NCBI GenBank assembly: GCA_025526915.1
Contig: JAHLKH010000005.1
Span: forward strand, 1 to 64,000
Direction: 5' to 3'
Source of the DNA: Entophlyctis helioformis
Taxonomy: Eukaryota > Chytridiomycota > Chytridiomycetes > Chytridiales > Chytriomycetaceae
Length of the DNA: 64,000 nt
The notes beneath the pieces were generated by a model. That model had not been told where the DNA came from, did not search any database, and saw only the letters and a program-made list of their open reading frames with translations. Shown in pieces: positions 30,454 through 42,300 of this stretch. The first letter of the stretch is position 1. The number at the start of each line of letters is the position of its first letter. The translations under genes were made by a program, and so were the position numbers.

Positions 30454-32645
30454 ATGGCCGCCAAGCAACTCAGGAAGACGGCACGGGCTGGAGCAGCTGG
30501 AGCAGCCGCATCGGCATCGTCCACACAGTCAAAGGCATCGGCATCCGCATCAGCGTCAGCATCAGCATCGGCAGCGGCCAAGTTGGCACCGAATGCATCA
30601 CCCAAGGCACAGGCGGTTGCGCAGCCGCTCGCGAGCAAGAGCGCCGTGGAGGGCAAGACGCACAAGAAATCCAAGCAGCCGTCGCGGAAAGGGTCCAAGG
30701 CCTGGCGCAAGAACGTCGATATCGGCGATGTCGAGGATGCACTGGAAGAGCTGCGCACTGAGGAGCGTCTTGGGTGCGTTGCGCCTGCCCGTCGGCCTGT
30801 CTGCCCTGCATGCGTGCACGCAGCCCACGCTGCGTGCGATCGTGGTGTCGGGTGCTGACACGACTGCTGCCACGCCAATGCGGATGTGCCTGTGGATGTC
30901 GGTGATGCCCATGGCATGCAACGGCTGCGACTTACAACGGCTGCGCACCGGATACCAACGACGCCAACGATCGCAGCGGCAAGATCCACCAAAAGCCGTC
31001 GGAGCAGCTCTTCTTCACCGACACGCTCGGCAACCAAGCAAGCAAGTGGCACACTGTCCCCCCGCTGTCTCGCCAACCTTTTCTCTTGCACGGCAGTCGC
31101 ACTAACACTCTGCGCTGCGTGCAACAGTCCGCAAGGAGCTCAAGCTCAAGCCGCTGCGCATGGACGAGATCCTCAAGCCGGACTCGTCCATCCCCGGCCT
31201 GCGATCGCGCATGACGGTCAAGGCCACGTCCAAAACCGTCGCTGCGGATGGCAAGGACATCAAAAAGACCCGCCAGGTGTCCAAGACGGTCGCGGCACGT
31301 ATCGACGCCATGGCAGAGCGCAACCGCGAGCTTGGTCGTGGCATCGGAGCGTACGACGCCATGAAGCGCGCCGAGAAGCGTGCGAGAGCCGAGACGATCA
31401 AGCGGGCCAAGGGCGGGTTTGACTTGTGGGAGGAGACGAACACGGGCGGCGACGACGACGACGACGATGTGGTGGTGGTGAACGGGCGGAAGGTTGTCAA
31501 GTCGTATGTCGACCCTGTGCTGCCCAAGCCTGTCAAGGTGTGTTGCGTGTTTGTGTGTGCATCGCCTGTGTGATGATTGGCGGTCGACTTACAGTTTGGC
31601 TGATGCGTTGACTTGCGGTGCCAGAAACCTGCCATGGAGTACGAGCGTCCGTCGGCCATTCCTGCGGTGCGCGTGAGCCACCCGGGCACGTCGTACAACC
31701 CGACGGCCGACGACCACGAGGCGAGTTGTCATGGATAACAAGACCGAGTGCACACGGCGCGTCTGTTTCTAACACGCGCAATGGCCCCCCTGATTGCGTG
31801 TACAGAAAGCCATCCTCTTGGCGGCTGATGTCGAGTACGACAAGATGGACCGCCACGACCGTCTCCAGGCTCAGCTGGCATACCCCGACCATCTGCGCGA
31901 CCTTGTACGTCATGCCATTCATCTGTGCCATTCGTGCCATCTGTGCCGTTTCCTGTCGACTTTCAATGCCGACACTGACACGGCCCGACTTGCACGCACA
32001 TGCAGGACGACGAGGCCTTCTTCGACGACGAAGACGACGAAGACGAGATGCAAGCCTCTGACGACGAAGATGACGAAGATGAGGACGGCGACAACAAGAC
32101 CAAGGCCGACCCCAAACGCAAGTCGCAGTCGGAGCGCAACCGCGAGACGCGTGCCATCATCCGCAAGCGCAGACAAGCAGAAGCACAAGCCGAGAAGAAG
32201 CTCGAGCAGCAGATCCACGGCGTCGTGCGTCTCAACAAGACCATCAACAAGGACCAGAAGGAGATGGAGGCGCGTCGCGTCGAGCGCCAGCGTCTGGCTG
32301 CCGAGTTGGCTGCCACTGTTCCCAAGCGTCTTGGCCCCACCAAGTATGTCGAGTGTTTTTGCTGCTGTGTGGGCAGCATGGGCAGCATGGGCTGTGAGGG
32401 CTGGCTGACTGGACTGACACTCGTTGGATGCGATGCACAGGTTCACAGCTGCCCCCATGCCCATCCAGCTCAAGGACGAGATCGCCGACTCGCTGCGCAC
32501 GCTCAAACCCGAGGGCAACCTCTTCACCGACCGCTTCAAGAGTCTGCAGGAGCGCAACCTGGTCGAGGCGCGTGCACCCACAAAGATCAAGCGCAAGTAC
32601 AAGATCAAGGAGACCGAGTCGCACGACTACAAGCGCTTCAAGTAG
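30454..32645 (+). CDS. NOP53: Ribosome biogenesis protein NOP53 (PICT1/GLTSCR2)
   Basis: NOP53 is a nucleolar 60S assembly factor that brings the exosome and Mtr4 to the 7S pre-rRNA. Exon 1 begins MAAKQLRKTARAG, has an Ala/Ser tract (SASASASASA), and then the family block GSKAWRKNVDIGDVEDALEE. Later exons give EQLFFTDTLG, LKPLRMDEILKPDSSIPGLR, PAMEYERPSAIPAVRVSHPG and SYNPTADDHE (the AIM-like Mtr4-binding region), an acidic stretch near 32020-32090, and FTAAPMPIQLKDEIADSLRT. The C-terminal IKRKYKIKETESHDYKRFK is typical. About seven exons, all with GT-AG junctions. Shares a 55-bp promoter space with the reductase. Confidence 0.9.
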
Positions 32646-33179
32646 AGACAAAGAGTTGACACGCACGGCTGTCCTCCCCCTGCGCATCCATCCTTCCCAT
32701 CCGTCCCATCCACTCGTCCATCCTCTCACTCTTGTTCCGTGCGTCTCGTGTGCTCTCCCATGCTGTCTCCATTGAACAAGAATCCCACCATGCACCACAA
32801 CACTTGGAACATGTGACCAGCAGAGCAGGGGCTTTTTCCAAAGCAACTTTAGTAGAGTGTCGATTGTCGGTCTGTTTTGGGCAGACGTGTCGGCCCACGG
32901 ACAGACAACCGGCGGTCTGAGAGAGATGGTCGGACAGAGAGGCGGGTGACTGGGAATGGCAGGATGGGTGATCAGAGAAGAGAGAGGGAGAGGGAGAGAG
33001 TGGGAGAGAGGGAGACGAGGAGAAGGAGAAAGAGGGTCGTGTCGTGTGAGGCATCATGAGCAGGCTATAGAGAGAGAGAGAGAGAGAGAGATGCAGGCCG
33101 AGGCAGCAAGAGTGCCCAATAGTGACGAAGGGAAGGAGCGAGACAACAACAACAGTAGCAGCAACAGCAACGACGGCGT
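32646..33179. other. Convergent intergenic region with purine-rich tract
   Basis: 534 bp between the NOP53 and CDC55 stops. A long purine-rich, GGGAGAGAG-type stretch (about 32975-33035) and an AG dinucleotide repeat (about 33068-33091) are the only recognisable contents. Confidence 0.5.
33068..33091. repeat. AG dinucleotide repeat
   Basis: About twelve uninterrupted AG units. Confidence 0.9.
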
Positions 33180-35331
33180 TCAGCCCTGGAAGAGGAACAG
33201 GTTGTTGGTGGCTGCAAGTGCGACCGTCTTCTCGCGCGGGTGCCAGGACGCGTGCATGATCTTCTTGCTGAAATCCAGCGCGTCCACATTGAGGTACTCT
33301 TCCCGGCGCGACAGCTTGCGGTTGCCGACGCTCTTGTTCTTGGTCGATCCTGCCCGCTTAGCCTTGAAGGCGCTCTTGTCCGCCTGCAGCAGAATGTCAT
33401 TGTCCTGTTGCAGGTCGTACACGTGGAAGAAGTTGCTGTACGAGCCCGAGAGTACTTGGCTGTTGGTCCGGCATTTCCCCCCCTCGCAGCCGTTAGTGGC
33501 GCGTCGTTGCACAACAACATACACTATACAGACACAGCCAACTCACGAGCCGTCGCCGCTGAATGTGCACTCGAACTTGTCAAAGATGCAGTCGTTCTCG
33601 TAGAGATCGCAGAGCTTGGACTTGACATGGTCGTGCACGTTGATGACCTTGACAGGTCGTGTCTCCATGTTCATGTCCCAGATCTTGAGCGTCAGGTAGT
33701 CGCGCGACAGAATGTAGCGGCCGTCGTGCGAGAACTTGAGGTCGGAGATGGACGCAATGATCTCGGAGAAGAACGACTTGTTTTGGGGGTCTTCCTCCAC
33801 CTCAAACACTGTTGATGGGATGTGTTTGTCAGCCCGCCAGCCAGCTCTACTGGATGTGAATGAATAGAGTCGGCACGTACCCTTGGCGTGCTGGTCGCAG
33901 AGAGCGGCTGATCGCATGTCACTGAGCTTGATGGAACCCTTGCTGCTCGAGTATGCAAACGTGTTGCAGCTCTTGGGGTGGAACTCGGCCATGGTGATGA
34001 CCTCTGTCAACTCTTCCATATTTACAGGCTTGATGTCGACAATGTCTGTTTGCGATTGCGAAGCCATACATACATGCGTGCCATTGCAACGGCAGGGCCA
34101 GAACCAGAGTCAGTCGCAGCAGCATGCTGGCACAGGCTGTTTGGCAAAGGCACGCAAATGACGCATACTGAAGCTTTGGTCCGAAATGTCCAGATTCCAC
34201 AGGTTGATTCGCAGATCATCCGTGGAAATGTACGTCTGACCGTCCGAGTTGACCGAGATCGAGTTGATATGATAGGCGTGGGCGTTCTGGTATATTTTGC
34301 GAGGTATGGCAGCCGTGATGGTGTCGTGGTGGACCAGCTTTGGGAGCTTGAGGCTGCTCTTGTTGAGCGCACCTGGGGGCGGGTGGCCGCCATCGCCCAG
34401 GTTGTTCTCAGACACAACCTTGATGGACTTTTCAAAGACCTTCCAGAGTTTGATGGTCTTGTCTATACACGACGCCGCATTGGCCAACCAGCCAGAGACA
34501 ACCAGCCAGCCAGAGACAACCAGCCAACCAGCCAGCCGTTGGCGCCATCGCCCACGAATGAGCCAGATGGCCGCATGAATGGCAGGGTCAGTACCCTCTC
34601 GATATGTGATCGGGATCACAGGCAGACAAGCAATGGGCCAGCAAGCGACACAACCGCACCGTTGGTCGACAGCAGAAAGTGGGCAGAGTTTTGACGCTTG
34701 CACCATCTGATCTTGTTGATCTTCTCCTCAATCTCGAGCGACTTGAGATAGTCAAACTCGGGCTCGTGCGACTGGAACTCGGTAAAGAACTTGTACTCAC
34801 ACGACTTTTTCTGTTGGCCGCCCAGGCACGGCAGGTAGAGTGAGTGCTGTGTCGAGGGGGCAGATGCACTGGGGCCGACACATGGACAGACAACATACAC
34901 CCTCGTTGCGCTCAAAGAGAACAACGCGGCCGCCGCGATCGCCCGTAGCGAGATAGTCGCCGGTGTGGTCGAACTCAACGGCCGAGATGATGTCGGCTGC
35001 ACGCAGACAGACGGGGGATGTGGAGTTAGTGACGGTTGCGCAGAGGCGGCCAGATCTTGTCTGGTCATGCCGGTCTGCCAGTCTGCCGGTCTGAAGCGGT
35101 GCAGCGTGGCAGGCCCAAGGCGCAGCCAGCCGTGGTGTGTGGCGGTCGTCGCAGCAGCGAATGTGTGGCAACACGGACATGCCGCAGCGTGGTGGTGGCG
35201 GATGGGGGGCAGCAGAGCGGTGATGGCCAGATGGGACGGCCGTTGCGCCTGCATGCGAAGCGTGCTGCTGCTGGAGCTGTTGCTACTACTGCTGTTGTTG
35301 CTGCTGTTGCCGTTGGAGCTGCACCGCACAT

Positions 35332-35362
<31 letters not shown>

Positions 35363-35722
35363 CCTGTATCTGTCGCTCTGTCGCTGTCTGCAGACGGCCC
35401 AGCAGGCAGAAAAACAGACGTGGCCAGTGGAGCAGTGCAGGTCTGCGCAGCGCAGACAAGGCGGACGTGCGGCGCGGTGGGAACGACGGGGCGGGCCAGA
35501 CACAGACACAGACGCAGACGCACGGCACGGCACGGCACGGCACGGCATGGCATGACATGGCATACAACATGGCACGGCACGGCACACGCCCATAGCCAGG
35601 CACACGCCCATCGGCAGGCACACGCCCACGCACGCACCTTCGGTCACCTCCTCGACCTCGCCCTTGTCGCCAAAGCACTGCGCAAACTTCCATCCGTGGT
35701 CGGGGTCGGGGGCGGCTGCCAT
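33180..35722 (-). CDS. CDC55: PP2A regulatory subunit B (B55/CDC55)
   Basis: This is the WD40-propeller B subunit that directs protein phosphatase 2A to mitotic and cytoskeletal substrates. Exon 1 (35639-35722) reads [20 protein letters not shown]. After a roughly 640-bp intron come [20 protein letters not shown] and GGRVVLFER, then [97 protein letters not shown] and [20 protein letters not shown]. The last exon ends [20 protein letters not shown]. All are near-invariant B55 blocks. The first intron holds TGGC and GGCAC tandem tracts. Confidence 0.95.
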
Positions 35723-35950
35723 GTTTTGCGGGTCGTGCTGTGGTGGTGGTGCTGTGGTGGTGGTGGTTGTGCTGGCTGCGGTGCGTGTGTGCGTGTGCGA
35801 GTGCTTCTGTCTGCCTGTCTGCCTGCCTGCCTGTGCGTCTGTCTGCCTGTCGCTGCCTGTCGCTGTGCTTGTCGCGAGATGGCCAAGATTCCAACTGCAC
35901 GACGACCAAACACACGCCATGCGCGGGCCAGTGCCCAGCCGCAACCCATT

Positions 35951-35982
<32 letters not shown>

Positions 35983-36280
35983 CACACGGACGAGTGCAGC
36001 AAGAGCAGCATCCTCGATCCTCGATGCCTGGCCCTCGACTCTCAGCCTTCCCCCTCGATCCTCTCCGCCAGCTGCTCGCTGCCGTCTGGCGTTTGCCCCA
36101 AGCCTTGCTGCTGTAGTGGCCGATCTGAGCCAATCTGCTGCTGCAAGAGTGGCGATCCTTGGGTTGCTGGCCTCGTCCACCTGCACTACACCAGATGCCC
36201 GCCTGTAGTCCACCTGTTGTCCACCTCCTGCAACTGCCAGCGGTGATTATCGGCGCCACTTGCCCGCCAAATCCGCAATC
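35723..36280. other. Divergent intergenic region CDC55 / TRAF-type gene
   Basis: 558 bp with TGTCTGCCTG-type repeats (about 35810-35870) and a CA dinucleotide repeat (about 35950-35988). It presumably holds both promoters. Confidence 0.45.
35950..35988. repeat. CA dinucleotide repeat
   Basis: About nineteen CA units with one G interruption. Confidence 0.9.
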
Positions 36281-37945
36281 ATGGCCGACAACATCCAACC
36301 AGACGCCGACGGCCACGACGAGCTCGACAGCTACGACTACGACTACGTCCACGACGTCAACCAGAACCTGGTGTGCTCCATCTGCTTCCGGCCGTTTGTC
36401 GATCCCGTCGTCACCAGCGGCTGCGACCACACCTTCTGCAGAGCCTGCATCTTGCGGGCGGTCCAAGCGTCCACTGCTGCACAACCCCACGACCAGCAGC
36501 AACAGCAACAGGCTCAGCAACAGCAGCAGCAGTCGGACGCTGTGGGCAGATGCCCCGTCGACCGGCGGCCGCTGTCCCTGGCATCCATTGTGCCTGCCAG
36601 CAAGATTGTCACCAACATGGTCAACGAGCTGCTCGTGCGCTGCCCGCACAAGCGAGTCAGCCCAGCGGCCACACCGCCACGGGGTTCACATGCGGCTGCA
36701 AACGGCCATGTCGACGACGACGGTGCCGAGGGCTGCATTTGGATCGGACAGCGCCAGCTGCTCTCGCACCACCTGGCGGGCTCGTGCGAGTGGGTGCTGG
36801 AATCCTGTCTGCTCGACGGCTGCCCTGCCCGCCCGCCTCGCTGCCGGTGGTCGGCACACATGGCCAGCTGTCCGTTCCAGCCAGTCGTGTGCCCTCAATG
36901 CGAGGCGTCCATGCTGGCGCGTGACGCAGAGGTCGGTGCCTGTCAAGGCTAGCCTGCCGACTATCTGATGCTGACGACCATCTGATGCTGACGACCATCT
37001 GACACTAACGCTCTGGCAACTTAGGACCACCGTGCCCAATGCCCACAGCAGCCAACCGTATGTCCGCACTGCCGAGATCCGCTTGTGCGTGGTCTGTTGG
37101 AAGCACACATCGAGTCATGCTCCTTGCTCGTTGTTCCATGCACCCACTCGCGCTTTGGCTGTCCCTGGAAAGGCCCGCGGCCGTCGCTCGCATCGACGCA
37201 TCTGCCGTCATGCGCGTACGCGGCCATCCAGGGCTTCTTTGCCATCTTTGAACAGCAGCAAGCCGGCCTCGTGGCTGAGAACGCCAATCTCAAGCACCGC
37301 ATCGGATCCATGGAGGTCAGGATCGAGTCCATGACCAACGAGATTCTGCGTCTGCGCATGGCGCAGCCTGTGGCCCCTCAGGAGCCGGCCGGTCCGTCGC
37401 GTGGCCTCATTGACCAGATGACCCACGACATGCAGATGATGAAGAACGACCTCGACGCCATGAATGCCAACATCGCGTCGCTGGCGCTGCAACAGGACAT
37501 GTCCATCATGACGGAAAACAACCGGCTGCGCGACGAAATGCAGTCGATCCGCGCCATCTGCCAGACGATCCAGATCCAGCTCATCAACTTGGCATTTGAG
37601 CACCGCAAGGCGGGCATCTCGGGTGCGTCTGGCTCATCCGCGTCTGCTGGAAAGGGCAGCAAAAACTCGCCTGGCGCATCATCTCCCCCATCGGCATCGT
37701 CTGCTGTGTCTGCATCCATGTCTGGCGCTGCCAAATTTGTTGTTGATGCGGCAGTCAGTGCGGTCGCATCGGCTGCTTCTGCCTCGTCTTCTGCCTCGTC
37801 GCAGAGCGGCGCGGCTGGGAGCAGTAGCCAGAATCAGTCGGCCTCGTCGTCGCAGTCACCATACCAGTCGCAGTGGACCGCTGCGACATCGGCCAACAGC
37901 CGACGGCCAGGCATGTGGCGCCACGAAAGCAATACCAAACTGTGA
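36281..37945 (+). CDS. RING and TRAF-type zinc-finger protein (probable E3 ubiquitin ligase)
   Basis: Two exons joined at GAG|GAC (donor about 36930, acceptor TTAG about 37023). A C3HC4 RING starts near residue 30 ([23 protein letters not shown]) and closes with [10 protein letters not shown] after a Gln-rich insert in the RING loop. TRAF-type zinc fingers follow: CSWxxE-like [45 protein letters not shown] and [21 protein letters not shown] coiled coil (about residues 300-400, [19 protein letters not shown] on) precedes a 100-residue Ser/Ala tail; no MATH/TRAF-C domain is present. The likely role is E3 ligase or scaffold; substrate unknown. Confidence 0.82.
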
Positions 37946-38091
37946 TTCACAGTCACGGATCTCACCTCTCTCCGTCTCCCCTCTCCCTCCCTCTTTAACA
38001 GCACCGTTGCAACCTATATGATAAACTCCATGTATATATTCCATAGTACTCTGAATCTCCTGTACGCTAGGCTTCCGTTTGCTTGGCTTGC

Positions 38092-39006
38092 CTACTTTGA
38101 CAATGCAGCAAAGCGAGCCTGCAGTTCTTGATCGTCGCGCGTCGACACTCGGCTTGGACCTGCCGTGCTTGGCAGAGCCGTCGCCGGTGCACTTGCCATC
38201 TGCCATCCGGCCGCCTCGGTTAGCCACCAGGCCCGGCCCAACTCCACGGAGACAACAAGAGCGGCTGCTTGCCTGCTGACTGACAGAGATGCCAATCTCG
38301 TCCAGCACTTGGTTCATGATGTCGTTGCTCTCTTCTTCGTCGTCGGATCCATCCAGCACGCCGTCCAGCACATCGTTCACTGTCCGGCGTGTCAGCACAG
38401 ACCCGCGCGTGCCAGCACTTGGCATGAGCCAGCACCACACCACACCACACCACACCACACACGCACTCATTTCATCCGTCATCTCCATCTTCATCGACTC
38501 TTGCGCAAACCCTTGGAGCGTCTGCTGCATCTTGGCGACATCCATCTGCTTGTTGGACGCAGCCATGACCTTGGAAGCACCGCCCAAGGCCGCCGCGACG
38601 GCAATCTGCGACTGGTTCGTCTGCGCACGCACGGCGATGCCCGAGATGTGGGCCTTGACCGCGACGTTTTTCGACTGCTGCTCGCGCAGACGCACGAGCT
38701 GCCTGGCCAGCGTCTTGGCCTGCGCCATGTTGCCCTGCTTGGCGGCGCGCTGGATGTCGGCCTCGAGCTGCGTCTGCTGGCGCGCGAGGCTGGCGCGGTC
38801 GCGGTCGAGCGAGCGTGTCTCTGCCTTGAGTGCGCGCTGCTGTTTCCTGAGCTGTGCGTGCATGGATGCGTGTATGCGTCCGTCCGTCCGTCCGTATGGC
38901 GTGAGCCTCTCTCGCCAAACCACCCAGCCACCCAGCCACGCCCAGCCACATGCCGCACCTCTTCCTTCGGGTCTGGCGCCTTGAACAGGCTCGCCAGTTT
39001 GTCCAT
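38092..39006 (-). CDS. CHMP2B: ESCRT-III subunit CHMP2B-type (VPS2 family)
   Basis: ESCRT-III polymers sever membranes at endosomes and in cytokinesis; CHMP2 subunits recruit Vps4. The start MDKLASLFKAPDPKEE (39006) is followed after an intron by the helical core: LRKQQRALKAETRSLDRDRA, AKTLARQLVRLREQQSKN and SKVMAASNKQMDVAKMQQTL. MEMTDEM, then after an intron VNDVLDGVLDGSDDEEES and QVLDEIGISV follow. The last exon ends TRDDQELQARFAALSK, a MIT-interacting motif for Vps4. The GSDDEEES...QVLDEIGI block is the CHMP2B rather than CHMP2A type. The last intron uses a GTCAGT donor and a GGCTAACCG branch site. Confidence 0.85.
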
Positions 39007-39394
39007 CTCGCGAGATCTAATGGCAAGGTGAGTGCCCGTTGTGCCTGCTGTTCCTGTTGCCGGCGTGCTGACTGGCTGGCTGGCTGCCTGCCCAGCGCAA
39101 GCAGCCCCCTGTACCCAAACGGCTGGCACGCAGGCTCCCGCAGACACGTGCCCAAGGCCCGCTCGTCGCTGGCGGCGTCGGCGTCGGCGTCCACGCCCTC
39201 GGACTCGGCCTCGCTCGTCTCGCTGCTCCTGTCGGTCTGCCTCATCCTCGCCCTCTGCCAGCTGCTATGAGCCAGCCAGTCGGCCAGTCAGCCAGCGAGC
39301 CGGCCAACGACGGCGATCCAACACAAGCCATCTGTCAATACACGAGCATCTTCATTCACTGCATCCTGCATCGAGAGGGGAGGCATGCCACGCA
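39007..39394. other. Tandem spacer between NOL8-like and CHMP2B
   Basis: 388 bp between the stop of the NOL8-like gene and the start of CHMP2B, both on the minus strand. It has short CGGCGTCGGC and CCAGTCGGCC repeats and presumably the CHMP2B promoter. Nothing else was seen. Confidence 0.4.
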
Positions 39395-42300
39395 TCAGTT
39401 GCCCGTGCCGGCGGTCCGACGCATGCGCTTCTTGCGGCGCGAGGCTGTCTTGTGCTTGCGCTTGAACTCGTCCGTCATCTCCTCGCGACGCTTCTCCCAG
39501 TCGGCGACAATCTGGTCGACCGTCTGTGTGCGGCACACCACCTGCAGCAGCCGGCGCTGGGCAGCCGACACGGGGACGCCGCCTCCGTTGGGTGTCGCTG
39601 CCGGTGCAGATGCAGCAGCGTGTCCGTGCTTGCTGCCAGACGATCTGGATCCAGACGCGTTGGCCGTGGTGTCGGCGCCGGGCTCCGGCCTGGTTGTGAG
39701 GATCGTGTCGGCCGTGAAGATGGACCGAGCTGACGGTGCCTGCGTCGCGCCGTCGTGCATGAAGAAGAACTTGGACGTGCTAAAGGCAGCCACAAGCTCA
39801 ACATCCGGCACAACATCGCCATCTGCGCTTGCATCTGCATCTGCCATGACGGCATCGCTGCCAGAGTCGATGCCAAGCAGCTTGGATCGCTCGTTGTGCA
39901 TGCGGCTGTCTTGGCCAGTGGCCGGCTCCTGTCTGATCGCCCCGAGCAAGTCAAACGGCTGGCCGGCCGATCCAGGGGCATCCGTCTCAGCAGTGTCTGG
40001 GCCAGCACCAAAGAGCGAGAACGGCTGGGTTGGCGCGGCAGAAAAGAGCATGGCGCGCAGGTTGGTGTTGACCTCGAACATACGCGGTGCGCCTGCATTG
40101 GATGTCACTGGCGCTGAGCCCGGGGCAGGTGCCTGCATCTGGCGCTTGACAGCACGCTTGGTGCCTGCATCAGACTCGGAGTCGGATGAAGAGTCGGATG
40201 AAGAGTCGGACGATGACGAGTCGGACGACGAATCTTGCGCAGGCCGTTTGAGGGTTGGCTTCTTGGTGTCGGTGCCCGAGTCCGAGTCCGAGTCCGAGTC
40301 AGAGTCAGAATCAGACGAAGACGAAGAGGAAGAGGAAGACGAGTCAGACGCTGCCGTCTTGGCGACTTGCTTTGGGGGAGCCGCGTCCGAATCAGACGAA
40401 GAATCAGACGAAGAATCAGAATCAGACGAGTCTGATGAAGCCGTCTTGGCGACTTGCTTTGGAGGAGGCGAGTCCGAGTCCGAGTCAGAATCGGAATCAG
40501 ACGAAGAGGAAGACGAGTCAGACACTGCCTTCTTGGCGACCTTCTTTGGCGGAGGCGTGTCCGAATCAGACGAGTCCGATGAAGAAGAGTCTGATGAGGA
40601 AGAGGAAGACGAGTCAGACGCTATCTTCTTGATGACCTTCTTCGCAGGATGCGTGGGCTTGGGAACGCGTTTCGCCTTGGCCTTGGACTTTCTCTTGGGC
40701 TTCTTGTCCGAGTCCGAGTCTGAATCCGAGTCAGTGTCCGAGTCAGACGAACCAGACGACGATCCCTTGGCAGGCCTCTTGTCGTCGCCGTCCGAATCGT
40801 CCGAATCATCCGACGAGCTGCCATCATCAGCAGGATCTAGATCATCGCCCGTCTCGTTGCCAGTCGAATCAGACCCCGACGACGAATCTGAAGAGGATGA
40901 AGAGGACGAAGAGGATGACGACGATGACGATGACGACGACGAGGATGAAGAGGAAGACGAAGACGTGCGGCTCTGGGTGTTGCCGCCAGCATGGTCCATC
41001 ACGTGATAATGGGTACCAGCAGTGTATTCCATAACACCAGCATCGCCACCCATGTCATCCACCGAAACCACATATCCCATGGGTGCGTCTGCATCCTCGT
41101 CTGCGTCTGCGTCGATGAACAAGCTGATGTCGCCTTGGCCGGCATTGTCGTCGTCGTCATCGTCGTCAAACAGTCCAGGGCTGGATTCGCGCGTCGCGGC
41201 TGTCGCGTCACCCTCTGGCTCCTCAGAACCAGCATCCTCCATGCCGGCATCCACTTCCACATCTGCCACAACGCCGGCAGTCTCGTTTGTGTCATCGGCT
41301 TGGTCATCGCCAAACAGGCCAGGGCTGGCTGCGCGCTTGGGAGTGCGCATCTCGACCGACCTGTCGGCCGTGTCGCGGGCAAAGCCCAGCGTGTCTTCAT
41401 CCTCGTCATCGTCATCCATGCCCATCAAGTTGGCTGCATTGCCGTAGTTGTCCTCGTCCGACGAGAACGACACCACACCAGCGGCATTGTCGCGCTTGGG
41501 GCTATGTGGCACAATGACATAGCGCCTCCTTGTTAGCCGGTTGTGCACTCACGCAAGACCTGCGCAATCAAATAGGAACGGCACCATGCTTACCGAAGCG
41601 CAGGATCACCACCATCGTCGTCCTCGTCGTCGTCGTCATCACCAAACATGCTGCTGATGAGCTGGCGCGTCTTCGCGTCCGCCTCCTCGCGTTGGCGTTG
41701 CTCAAAGTTGTCCTGGCTGCCGTCATCATCGCTGGCGTCGGCATCGACGCTCTTCGCGTCTGAGCTGTCGATGGACACGGCCTTGCTCGCATTGTCGACA
41801 AAGAGGTCGTTGGCGATGCTGAGAAGCGCTGTGCGCTCTCTGCGCAGGATCTCTGCCTCTTCAACGAGCGCAGCAGCCGCAGCCGCAGCCTTGGACACCT
41901 TGGCGACCTTCTTGGGCTTGCTGTACAGCGGGTTCTTCTTCTTGTCGCTGGGAAGCGGCTCTTCGGCCAGCGTCTTGGGCTTGGCCGTCGGCTTGTACTG
42001 CAGCTCCGAGTCGAGCCACACGCCGCAGCGCTTGCGGAGCGTCTCTTCTCTCTCAAACGGCGTGTCGAGCTCCATGCGCAGGGACGCCACGGGCTTGTCG
42101 TATGCCTCGAGATCAAAGCGACGGAACATGAGCTTGTACTTGACTGGATCGACGCTCATCACGCGGCCACGGATCGGGTGGCGGATCTTGAGAACAGGCA
42201 GCATGCGGTTGTAGCGCACTTTTTTCCATGTCTGCGACGCAGTCGTTGCGCAGTCGAATGCGTCAGTTGTCATGAGCGTATCTGAACAGAGTGGTCAATC

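Noticed and set aside
36480..36540. Gln tract inside the RING as a possible frame or assembly error
   Set aside because: The frame stays open and the zinc ligands on both sides remain in register, so it is a real insert in the RING loop.
34616..36649. 677-codon minus-strand open frame spanning CDC55 intron 1 and the TRAF gene's 5' end
   Set aside because: It reads through introns and the antisense of the RING gene. Only the CDC55 exons inside it look conserved.
39267..41006. 579-codon plus-strand frame rich in Glu, Ser and Asp
   Set aside because: It is the antisense image of the Ser/Asp tracts of the NOL8-like gene.
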